Of a DNA stretch of 64,000 nucleotides, positions 23,550 through 33,184 are shown one piece after another. Both the position numbers and the translations under genes were made by a program. Origin of the DNA: Lasiodiplodia sp. COLG20 (Eukaryota; Ascomycota; Dothideomycetes; Botryosphaeriales; Botryosphaeriaceae); NCBI GenBank assembly GCA_009801085.1, contig VNWV01000002.1, positions 2,108,001 through 2,172,000 of the forward strand, in the 5' to 3' direction. The notes below the pieces were generated by a model. That model searched no databases, had not been told where the DNA came from, and saw only the letters and a program-made list of their open reading frames with translations. Position 1 is the stretch's first letter, and each line of letters starts with the position of its first letter.

Positions 23550-26027
23550 TCACTTCTTCCTTGATTTCTTCACAACGCCATCGAGCGTACTTTGACCGGC
23601 ACGGCTGCTCTGCCTCTTCTGACCAGCTTTAGCCGTTCCACCCTTTCCTTTCGTATTCTTCTGTTTCTCTTCAGTGTTGTCGCTTCCGGATTCCCCCTCT
23701 CTATCATCAGATTCATACTCCTGCTTGGGCGCACCGCTTGTAGCTCCCTCCGCATCGTCATCGAACAGTTCCTTCCACGTCCCGTCTAGCACCCTCTGAT
23801 CATCTCCATACAGCCCGACATCATACGCCTTCTTTATCGCATCAATACAAATCTGTCTCCTCTCGTTAAAATCAAACATCGGTTTCGGATACGATTTCGC
23901 GCCCTCTTTCCCCTTATCTCCCCCATGGAGTCCCTCATCATACTCCTCAACCCTACACCCCCACCTCTTCTGATCCGCAATCGGCGCCTTCCACGGCTCG
24001 TAGATATACTTCTTATCATACCCGGCCAACTCCGGTATCCAGCGCCTCACAAACGCACCGTCCTTATCCCACTTCTTGGGAAAGGCGACGGGGCTGTAGC
24101 AGCGGTAGAACTGGGCGAAAAACGCCGCGCAGCTGAGCCACATCCAGTTGCCGGCGTTGCACGCGACCTCGTGGTCGACGAGGAACTCTTCGAAGACGTC
24201 GGCGCCGCGCTCCCAGTGCACGTAGCAGCCGCCCCGCGTCAGGAAGCACGCCAGCGCGTGCCGGCCCAGGTGCTCGACCCAGCCTGTTTGTCGTAGTTGG
24301 CGCATCAGCGCGTCGATCCACGGGAAGCCCGTCGCGCCGGCTTTCCAGCGCTGGAACCAGCGCTCGGCTTCGGGGGAGTCGATGACGTAGTTGGGGGACG
24401 AGGAGGAGGTTGGTTGGATTGTGAGGTTGGTGGTGGGGTCGATTTTGCTGGGGAGGTGCCAGGGGATGTGGCGGCATTGCGGGTTGTTGTGGGATTGGGC
24501 AAAGCGGTGGCCTAGGGGGGCTTGGGCGGCGAAGTACATTTCCTGTTGGGTTTGAGTGTGTCAGTTTTGTGGTTATTGCTCTACCCTCCACTTGCGTCTC
24601 ATCATCTCCAACATTAGGTACTTATTTCTTCAACCCAAAGGAAGAGATGGTGAAAAGAGTTGTAAAACATGGTGAAAATGGTGAAAAACACGTGAAAAAG
24701 GTAGTGAAGAACGAGGTGAAGAAAAAAGGTGAAAGGATAGTGAAAATGGTGGTGAAAAGTGAAGAACGACATAAAAGATCACTCACCCTGAACAACAACT
24801 GCCCCTCCAAATTCACCGGCATCCCGCTACCCTTCCTCTTCCCCTCCCGTTCATACTTCTCCACCGCGTCCTTCACACCCCACCAGAACTCCCTGACCCC
24901 GAGCGTCCCAAAGTGCAGGTGCGGGCTCAGCACCGTCGTCGCGGGCGGATCCCAGTCCGTCGGCGCCTTCGCCGGCTTCTCGAACGTAGCGACGTACTCG
25001 ACGTCGTCCAACACCTTCTTCAGCGTCTCCAGCGCCCTCGTCTCGCCGCCCCTGATAGTCGTCGCCGCCGCGTCGTCCGCCAGCCCCAGCTCGCCCATCT
25101 CCGGCACGCCGAAGTCGCCCTTCGGCCCCGCGAGGCCGGAAGCATACGTCTTTTCCTCCCCACTGCCACCACCACTGCCACCACCACCCCTCATCCCCGC
25201 ATTCAAATCCGGCACCGCCCCAGGCCTCTCCTGCTCAAAATCAACCACCACCTCTCCCGGTGGCGGCCCAGGCAAACTCTCCGGCACCGGCAGCGGCCGC
25301 GGCACCTCCCCTCCCAGCGCCTTGACCGCCGCCTGCACCTGCGCCATCGACATGGTCGGCTTGCCGCCATTTTTCTCGACCAGCGCGTCCGGCTCGAACA
25401 GCGTGCGGCCGGGGCGCGTGACGACCTCGACGCCGGCGCTGCGGGCGAGCTCGGCGATGCAGGCGTCGCGCTCGCGCGCGTAGGCGTCCGTGTCGAGCTC
25501 GTAGACGAGGTGCGTGGGGCGCCAGGCGGCGGAGCCGAAGAGCTTGGGGAAGAGCGTCTGCGGCGGCTCGCGCAGGACGAAGAGGCGCGAGGACGGGTTG
25601 AGTGCGGTGATGCGCGCGGAGAGGTCGCGTTGGCTGTCGAGGAGGAATTGCCAGCGGTTGGGGCCGACGCTGGGGGTGTTAGTATTTTTCTTTTTGGTGG
25701 TATAGATGCGCATAGCTGTCTTAAATGTGACGGGATGGGAAAGTGGAGGTAGAGGGTTGAACTCCAGATATTAGAGCAAAAGGGTGGAGGAAATGAGGTG
25801 GTCGTTGTGTTTGTACCGAGCATGATAGACGTAATGGCTATCCCATGTCCAGATTTGCCAGAGACATTCTGGCTTGAGGTCCAACGCTGCGTGGAGAGCT
25901 GGTGAGTCGTGAAGTCTTAGATCGGTGCGGTGCCAGCTGAAATAGTGAGCAATTAACAAACGCAGATAGCAATGGCTTCGAGGGGATTGGATTACTATAT
26001 CACTCTGGGAGCCTTTGACTTCGCCAT
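23550..26027 (-). CDS. (6-4) photolyase / cryptochrome family protein
   Basis: Four exons (26027-25996, 25936-25817, 25669-24787, 24542-23550) encode 675 residues. The short first exon joins to restore VIYWHRTDLRLHDSPAL, the classic photolyase start, and the second junction gives HARVGPNRWQFLL. The N-terminal Rossmann-like domain is followed by a Gly-rich linker (about 205-225), then the FAD-binding helical domain: FGTLGVREFWWGV, FPWIDALMRQLRQTGW, and EHLGRHALACFLTRG with His436 and His440 four residues apart, matching the two His used by (6-4) photolyases. The NAGNWMWLS flavin-binding segment carries Asn. The C-terminal 90 residues are acidic, then Lys/Ser-rich, ending KKSRKK, a plausible nuclear signal. 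It would repair UV (6-4) photoproducts with light, with a possible signalling role. Introns 2 and 3 (147 and 244 nt) are long. Confidence 0.9.
24650..24764. repeat. Degenerate GTGAAAA repeat inside a photolyase intron
   Basis: About ten copies of GTGAA with A/G-rich spacers lie in 115 bp. The whole array sits in the third intron of the photolyase gene (24543-24786), where the transcript reads TTTTCACC-like units, an extended pyrimidine tract. Confidence 0.8.
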
Positions 26028-26581
26028 TGTCGCTCTAGAAATCAGTGAAGTTAGAAGTTCGGGAGGAATGCAGCTACTTGTTGATCTGGGGAATCCAGAA
26101 CAAAAGAGCTCAGGCCGGGCCCGTGCGCAGTACGAGGGCGGACGATGATGGTGCATGGTTCGCACGTGGGAGGTGGTGACGGCATTCCGAACGCAGATCT
26201 GACCAACGATTCGTCGATCGATATCGGCCTAAGATCTCGTAGATCAGCACCTTAGTATAGCGCACCAAGATACGATACCGGAAGGCTGAATCCCTTGCTC
26301 GACATGCTGTTTCTCGCTACAGGGACAGGCTGGGTGTTTGCTGGATAGAAAGGCTTTTGGTCCCTGCAGCTGAAGATTGCTCTTATCCGGCGTCGAAGCC
26401 ATAGCTTCAGGATTGAGCACTCTGAGTTAGATTGACACGGGACCGACAGATGTTGCCAATGCTTTTTTCAATTTATTTGGTGATGTTCCACTGCACAAAC
26501 GGAGAATCCGAGACTCGCTCTGATGGTTCCCCAGACACTATCCAAATGAAACGGCCCAAACGCCTGGTAATGCCACAACCC
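26028..26581. other. Promoter region of the photolyase gene
   Basis: 554 bp between the photolyase start and the stop of ATG27, both on the minus strand. I see no clear light-response element. Confidence 0.4.
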
Positions 26582-27717
26582 TTAATCGTTCCACGATTCA
26601 TCGAGCTCGTCGATCAATCGGTTCTCGTCATCCGAGTCCCGGCCCCGCCCTCGGCTCCTGTCGCCGTTCAGTGAAACACGGCTGTAACCGCGACGACTGG
26701 GCATGAAGCGAGTGCAGGACGAAGTAAGGATGATGAAGATGTCCTAGAAATAATCAGCTCAGGGGACTTACAGTCCAACCAACCGACGCGCGCGACGGCC
26801 ACTCACGGTAAAGAAGTGCCAGATGCTCTCCCAGAAGGAGAAGTTCGGAATCTGGCGCCAACCCCGCTGGTGCATGACAGTGCGCTGGTATACGCAGCCG
26901 CCGACAAAGTATACGAGGAAGGCGATCAGAACGATGACACCAAACACGCCGCCCGGCCCAAGCTGCTGTGTTTCCTTCTCGATGCCTCCGCATGCAGCCT
27001 TGCTCCTGGCTTCAAAGAAATATGTGCACTCGTCCGGGCTGGCCGCGACGAAAGCTACAGTCGCATCCTCCGGAGGCGAGAGGGCATCCGTCTCGCACAA
27101 GAGCGAGATGATGGTCGATTTGCGACGCTTGTTGCTCTTCTCCTTCTTGGGCTCGAGGTTGTTCACGTCTCTCCGGTAATAGTCGGAATCCTCGCCGCAG
27201 GGGGAACCGTGGGTATAGTTAAGAATAAGCTTCCTGCCGCGAAAGACCATCTCCGAGTTCTGTTGCCTGGGGAGATACGGCGTCAGCGTCGCGGTCTTCG
27301 GGAGCAGCTGGCGCACAGCAGCTGTGGATATCTGGCATTGGAGAGCGAGGCGACTCACCCGATCGAGTACGTCTTGCCACGCTGGGTGTAGTAGGCGCTG
27401 ACATTCTTGATGCTGTGGCTGTCCAGGCCGACGACATCTTCCAGCTCCTCGACGACGGGGGCGCAAAAGTTGATGGTAAAGTTGGCAGGATAGTCGTAGC
27501 CCTTTGCGTGCCAGCTCTCGGCGGGATGCGACTTGCCGTCCTTGCCCTTCTTGGTGGTGTCGGGCTGGATGGAGATGGGGTTCAGGTCGAAGAAGCGGTC
27601 ACTCGGCGACTTGATGGTGCAGGGCTTGGCTTTCTTCTCCTTCTTGTCGTCGGACGAGGCATGGCCCAGGGCGGACCAGAGCACGGCGGCCAGCGCGCAA
27701 GCGTGTGCGAGCTTCAT
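26582..27717 (-). CDS. ATG27: Autophagy-related protein ATG27
   Basis: Three exons (27717-27359, 27266-26807, 26743-26582) give 326 residues. A signal peptide (MKLAHACALAAVLWSALGHA) leads a Cys-containing lumenal mannose-6-phosphate-receptor-like domain: CTIKSPSDRFFDLNPI, FTINFCAPVVEE, AYYTQRGKTYSIG, then FRGRKLILNYTHGSPC and STIISLLCETDA, with DECTYFFEARSKAAC closing the disulfide pattern. One membrane helix follows (GGVFGVIVLIAFLVYFVGG), then a short cytosolic tail ending in DSDDENRLIDELDESWND, which is diagnostic of filamentous ATG27 as I remember it. Atg27 is a type I protein of Golgi, endosomes and vacuole that helps traffic Atg9 membranes in autophagy. The last exon was chosen because it restores this tail. 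It shares a divergent promoter with ERG24. Confidence 0.88.
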
Positions 27718-28035
27718 GGTGGATTGTTCGGTCAGGTTGCTGCAGCGGGACGGATGTGCGTTACGTAGGCCTCACAGGCCCTTGACTCGCGCTGCTGCGC
27801 CAGCCGACGCCCGTCCGTGCAGGAACCGGCGGCGTCGGGTTGGTTGCATGCGTCGGATGGCGCTGCGCCGGGGCCCTGCGCAGCTAAGCTCTCCTAGCTT
27901 GTCAATTATGACATGACTTCAACTCGACAGCTTCCGCCATCCCGACTGCCCTTGGCGACCAGAATAAGAAGCTCGTCACGGTCAATGTTACAGCAGCATT
28001 GAATCCTCCCTCCACGCGCCACATTGAATTCCGCC
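27718..28035. promoter_or_regulatory. Bidirectional promoter ATG27 / ERG24
   Basis: Only 318 bp separate two outward-facing start codons, so both promoters must overlap here. No strong TATA box is visible in either direction. Confidence 0.6.
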
Positions 28036-29593
28036 ATGAGCGAGCTCAAGGAAAGAAAGCCCAAAGCCGAGCAGTCCGCTGCCACCTCCGGCCCCCATGT
28101 CAAGGAGGCGCATCCTATGGAATTTTGCGGGCCGTAAGCGATCCAATGTATCATCATTCCATATGCATACACTAACTTGCTCAGGCCCGGAGCTTTCGCC
28201 GTCTCGTTTGGCCTGCCCATCCTCTGCTTTGTTTTCGCCTTCTTCGTCAATGAAACGTCCGGCTGCCCTCCGCCTTCGGTCTTGCACCCCAAGACATTTA
28301 CATTGGACAAGCTGAAGGATGAGGTCGGCTGGCAGGGGTTCTCCAGCCTCATCAACCTCCAGGCTTTGGCTGCCACGGTTGGATACTACTTCTTCAGCCT
28401 TTTGCTGAACGCCGTGTTGCCCGCTAGCGAAGTCGAGGGCGTCCAGCTGCGTTCGGGCGGAAGACTGAAGTACCGCTTCAATGGTAGGTCAAAGAAGTCA
28501 TTAAAATGTGCTTTTTTGCTAATTGCATGCTTCAGCCTTCCTCTCCGCCCTCATTACGCTCGGTATTTGCGCCGCTGGCACATTTGTCTATGGCGCCGAG
28601 TTCCCCCTCTGGACCTTCATCTGGGACAACTACGTCCCCATCCTCACGTCGAACGTCATAATTTCCTACGCATTGGCAACTTTTGTGTATGTGCGCAGTT
28701 TTGCTGTGAAGCCGGGAAATACGGAGAAGCGGGAGCTTGCGGCTGGAGGCCACAGCGGAAACATGCTGTACGACTGGTTCATTGGTCGCGAGCTCAACCC
28801 GCGCATCACTCTCCCCTTCTTCGGCGAGATTGACATCAAGTCCTTCATGGAACTGCGTCCTGGTATGCTTGGCTGGGTCATCCTTGACCTGACATTCATC
28901 GCTCGCCAGTACCACAACTACGGCAGCATCACCGCCAGCATCCTGATTGTGACCTTCGCGCATGCTTTCTACGTGCTCGATGCACTTTACATGGAACCCG
29001 CTATCCTCACCACCATGGACATCACCACGGATGGCTTCGGCTTCATGCTTTCCTTTGGCGATCTCGTCTGGGTGCCCTTCATCTACTCCCTCCAGGCCCG
29101 GTACCTCGCCATTGACCCGAAGGTCCTCTCCTACTTCGAGATCGCAGTCATCATTGGTATCCAGGCGAGCGGCTACTACGTCTTCCGTTCCTCCAACAAC
29201 GAGAAGAACCGCTTCCGTACAGACCCCAACGACCCCAAGATCAAGCATCTCAAGTACATGGAGACGAGCGCGGGCAGCAAGCTCCTGATCACTGGCTGGT
29301 GGGGCACCGCGCGCCACATCAACTACCTTGGCGATTGGCTCATGTCCTGGGCGTACTGCCTGCCCACCGGCGTGGCAGGCTACATTGTCGTCAACCACTC
29401 CAAGCTCGAGGTTGTGCCGGGAGAGGCGCGCGGCTGGGGTGCGCTGATCACGTATTTCTACATGATCTACTTTGCCATCCTCTTGATCCACCGTGAGGGC
29501 AGAGATGAAGAGAAGTGTAAGAAGAAATATGGCAAGGACTGGGATGTGTACTGCAAGAAGGTTCCGTACCGCATCGTTCCGTACGTGTACTAA
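28036..29593 (+). CDS. ERG24: Delta(14)-sterol reductase ERG24
   Basis: Three exons (28036-28133, 28185-28483, 28536-29593; introns 51 and 52 nt) give 484 residues. The protein has many membrane helices, a hydrophobic beginning PGAFAVSFGLPILCFVFAFF, an NPRITLPFFGEIDIKSFMELRPG segment, and the ERG4/ERG24 family signatures: HAFYVLDALYMEPAILTTMD for the first, and LLITGWWGTARHINYLGDW from about residue 382 for the second. It ends VPYRIVPYVY, typical of the family. The enzyme reduces the C14=C15 double bond left by lanosterol demethylation, using NADPH, in the endoplasmic reticulum during ergosterol synthesis. The starting Met is 17 nt after a C/T-poor leader and gives a normal short cytosolic N-terminus. 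It is divergent from ATG27 and is followed on the same strand by an EBP-like gene. Confidence 0.92.
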
Positions 29594-30207
29594 AGGGAGA
29601 AATGCAGCTGGTATTGAAAAGTACGGAACACGTTCTGATGGATTTCATGAGTATTAATCTGTATTTTAAAAAAAGAAAGTAATCATCAGAATTCCTAGAT
29701 GGACCAATGGAAAGCGTTCTTTATGTTGTGTGAAGCGAGAAATTCCACGTAGGCGAATCTTCATGGTAGCTTTGCGTTGGTTGCACACGTAGAAAGTGAC
29801 AACTTAACGGTTAACTCGCGCCCAATAAGATCGTCTGGTTTCTTTCCGAATACGACTCCACGCTGTGGGGGATGATTGGCCGAGACGAATTCTGCAGCGT
29901 GGAGGACCAATGTTTATGTACCAGCTTCCCGAAGAAGCTTTCCGGTCGCGGGCAGGATCGACCACTGTCGTGTCATGTTGAGCTGATTGAGACAGCAACG
30001 TCAAGGTGCGTGTGTCAACCAGCTAAGTAAGCTTTCTTCCCCGTGTCTTGATCATTTTTCTTCCACTTCTTCCGCCGCCTTGTTTCCCGTGCAACCACCA
30101 CCACAACCTCTTCACAACAATCAACACCACCTTGCCACCCCTACAAACGACCGGCAGCTACCATCATCGATTTTTGTGACCCATCGCCGAACAACCAATC
30201 CGTCACA
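29594..30207. other. Spacer between ERG24 and the EBP-like gene
   Basis: 614 bp on one strand. Pyrimidine- and CAA-rich sequence at 30040-30200 probably lies in the 5' untranslated region. No other element recognised. Confidence 0.4.
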
Positions 30208-31175
30208 ATGGTCTCGACGCGCAGCCACCCCACCGCCTTCCCACCGCCCGAGCTGACCTCGCCCACCAAATCGCCATCGAAGCGTGGAGGCTCGCGCGCC
30301 ACGTCGACGGCCTCGCCCGCACCCGGGGCGCCCATCGCCAACGCCGCCGCACCGCCGACCTCCGCTCCCACCTCCGCACCAGCAATCATCTCCAACAACA
30401 AAAATGCCGTCGCGAAGAAGCAGCCCCCCTCCTCCACATTCCTGTGGACGCACACGCCCTCGCGCCTCACGCTCGCCTGGCTAGCCCTGTCGCTGCCGCT
30501 GGTCGCGTGGGACACGGGCTACATGCTGCTGCGGCCGCACACGATGCCGGGCGGGTCGCTGCACTGGCCGGTCTGGCAGCCGTACGCGCTGTACGGCACC
30601 GTCGACTACGTCTACGGCTTCCCGGCCTGGGAGCGCGGCGACGGCTTCGGCGCCGCGCAGGCCTCGCTCAACCTCGTCGAGACGCTCATGTATCTCGTGT
30701 ACCTGGGCATCGTGTACAAGGCTGGAACAAGTGAACAGCAAGTGCAGGGACGCGGCGCGCCGAGCAAGGAGGTGGCCGGGGAGAAGGTTGCGGGCGCGCG
30801 GGTCGTCGCGGGCAGGGCGGCGGCGCAGGCGGTGCTGGTGGCGTTTGCGGCGAGCGTGATGACGTTGAGTAAGACGGTGTTGTATTGGTTGGTTGAGTGC
30901 TGGAGTGGGTTTGAGAATATTGGGCATAATGATGCGGCGAGTTTGTTCTTTTTGTGGATCATCCCGAAGTGAGTGTTTTCCCCGGATGCCTGCCCTGTGT
31001 TTGGGGCTGCTTTCTCTTCGTTTGTTTTCGACTGCTTAGTTCTGTTTGCTGACAATTCGTGAACAGCGGCGCGTGGCTCATCTTCCCGACGTACATGATT
31101 TACGTCTTTGGAAGCGAAATCGTGCAGGGCTTGGAGGCGGCTGGGGCGGTGGTTTTGACTAAGAAGTCGCAGTAG
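30208..31175 (+). CDS. Four-helix membrane protein, EBP/EXPERA-like
   Basis: Two exons (30208-30968 and 31067-31175; 98-nt intron, phase 2) give 289 residues. Residues 1-75 are Ser/Pro/Ala-rich and disordered. Four hydrophobic helices follow: near 84-107 (SRLTLAWLALSLPLVAWDTG), near 150-172 (ASLNLVETLMYLVYLGIVY), near 208-232, and 248-278. Between helices 1 and 2 lie Trp/Tyr-rich loops (HWPVWQPYALYGTVDYVYG). The last helix reads LWIIPNGAWLIFPTYMIYVFG, which resembles the N..W...P pattern ending emopamil-binding protein, the sterol delta8-delta7 isomerase fold. Essential EBP acidic residues cannot be placed securely, so catalysis is not claimed. The gene follows ERG24 on the same strand, which is suggestive of sterol or lipid work. 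It could equally be an unrelated conserved fungal membrane family. Confidence 0.6.
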
Positions 31176-31842
31176 TGGTGGGAGGAGGAGGTCAGGTGGA
31201 GCACGGCGTATGGATTTTTATTGTAGATGTGTTCATGCAGACCGTGCTGCTAAATTACGATTTGGAGAGGAAAATACGATGAATGATACCCTTTTGCTCA
31301 ACTTCCCTGGAATACTCCATCATCACGGCTTTCTGCTGTGTTTGCTATTGCCCTGCTTTGTCTCTCATGTGTATGGTCTGACGGCACGAACCTGAATGAG
31401 CTTCAGGAAACAAACATAGCCGATGACGGGTACCTGCTAATAAAGGCTCAGGTGGAGAGGCATCAATCCGCTCTGCAAACACTGATTGCGTGTAGGATAT
31501 CAAGGAGTCTTTCATTAACTCGACCGTTTGCTTGATATCTTCTAGGAGTTTGCTTGCTTGTTCACAGATTCATTTCCAATCGGCGGGAGAGTTCGCTCAG
31601 ATATTCAAAGGTGTTCTTACTGAAAGGGTGACTGCATCCTGCACGTGCCTCACACCCTGCTGCCTGTCCCCAGGACAACGCTTTTCATTCACCATCACCT
31701 GAACTGCTCTTGCCGTCAGGTGCTCCTGCGGTGCTCGCAGTCAAACCGGCGTATAAAAAGCCCTCCATTCTTCCGCCATCCTTCCTCACCAACCACCCTA
31801 CAAGTCCAGTTCTCCGACCACTGCGGATATCACTTTGCAACC
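31176..31842. other. Spacer and promoter of the small helical-protein gene
   Basis: 667 bp. The only clear element is the TATA box listed separately. Confidence 0.4.
31752..31760 (+). promoter_or_regulatory. TATA box
   Basis: TATAAAAAG starts 91 bp before the ATG at 31843, a normal distance for a fungal core promoter, and is followed by a pyrimidine-rich stretch. Confidence 0.6.
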
Positions 31843-32492
31843 ATGTCGGACAACGCACCCACCAGCATCACGTCAACCCGCGCGCGGATGCTGGTCTGGC
31901 TCGCGAGGGGCTGTGATGACGCCTTTCTGGCTACCGAGTCCAAGGACGAGCTCCAACGCAAGCTGCGAGAGTGGATCGACCGCCGCTTCGCCAACTACGC
32001 CGCGATCAAGGAGTTGCGCCAGAACTGCCAGCAGACCACGGATTCCATCATGGAACAGCTCAAGAACGGTTCGATGCCCGACCGCGCCAGCATCCTCCAC
32101 ACGCTCCAAATGTCTGAAAGGTTCAACGAGCATGCACAGGTATAAAGCCCATACGAATCGCGTTGTAACTCCTCCGGTCCCGATAACTAACGAAATTCGC
32201 TCAGGTGCTGGATGGGCAGCGGGAGAAGATGTCCACCGAGGCCACCTACATCGTCCAGACCCTTAAGGTCAAGCACGGCGTTCACTGGGAGGACATCAGG
32301 CCCGAGCCTAAGACTGATGCTGACCATCTGGTTGTGGGCGCCTTGATGACTCTGGGCCAGCAGGACATCACCATGCAAACCCTGATCGACCTTGAGGATG
32401 AGGAGGACGAGCATCATCTGCGCGAGAACAGGGAGCGTCAGGCGGTTATCATGAACGGAGTACTTGATATCCTCCGCCGTCAGACTGCCTGA
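31843..32492 (+). CDS. Small helical protein, member A of a two-gene family
   Basis: Two exons (31843-32139 and 32205-32492; 65-nt intron, phase 0) give 194 residues. I do not recognise a named domain. There is no signal peptide or membrane helix. The sequence is charged and helix-prone throughout, with MLVWLARGCDDAF, then ELQRKLREWIDRRF from residue 36, and an acidic stretch near 160-170 (DLEDEEDEHH). The intron falls after residue 99, exactly 63 residues after the E of ELQR. The gene at 55028-56329 shows ELQRRLRIW with the same 63-residue distance to a phase-0 intron and similar sequence after it, so the two are probably distant paralogues. A clear TATA box precedes the gene. Function unknown. 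Confidence 0.72.
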
Positions 32493-32887
32493 AGAGGGGT
32501 AGAAGTTCTGGCTGGACACATGGAACGTGCAATTCTACCTACACCCACGCCCGGATGGAAGCTTCAGCTACCTACGTAAGTAGGGTTCACATTACTGGCG
32601 AAGATGGTTTCGGGCGGTCATTTCTTTTGGCACCTACATGGGCCACTCTCAAAAGTTGAAAGATGCAAGCGGATTGAAGTCAACGACCTCGAGATCAAAA
32701 CGAAAGGGCGCATCTCAGTGCAGGAAATTGGAAATGAAGTGTGCTTTCCTTCTCGGGGCCTTCTGCGCTGCGTGATAGCCAATGCAAGATGATTTCCATA
32801 CTGCAATAGGAGCCATCCTTCACTAAACACCATTTCATTTGATGCCCATCCTGATTTCGTTTTCATGCCATGAGGCAAACTTAAGCT

Positions 32888-33184
32888 ATGTTCTAGGGCC
32901 CTGCCAATCTTCACGCTAACCATCGGCTGCATTACCTCGCTGTGCAGCTCCTCCAAAAGCTTCTCCCTGTTCTCTCCCTGCAGAACCGGCGTCACTGGCG
33001 TCTTCGTCCCCACACTCTCCGGCATTTCTCCACGGTAGTCAGCCGGATCGTCGAGGGTGCCATCGTCCATGGCGGAGCTTGTTTCGCACCCGATTCTGAA
33101 GGCCCGAAGGATATGCATGATGGAGAGGGAAAGATCGCGCTCGACTGCAAGGAATCCGTGGCTTGGATAGGGTTTTGTTGACAT
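32888..33184 (-). pseudogene. Relic of a cytochrome P450 C-terminus
   Basis: On the minus strand, translation gives KPYPSHGFLAVERDLSLSIM, then HILRAFRI and DDPADYRGEMPE. This follows the region after the heme-binding Cys in fungal P450s, roughly CPG..LAER.L.L.I..LLWAF.I followed by a D-rich turn. The heme-ligand Cys appears as Tyr (TAT for TGT), no P450 sequence is found upstream on that strand, and the frame runs on into unrelated residues. It is therefore a fragment and non-functional. A C-to-T change on one strand would explain the lost Cys and is compatible with repeat-induced point mutation, but one site proves nothing. The match is by eye. Confidence 0.4.

Noticed and set aside
28532..29491. 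319-codon open frame opposite ERG24
   Set aside because: Lies entirely antisense to a certain gene and reflects its G/C-ending codons.
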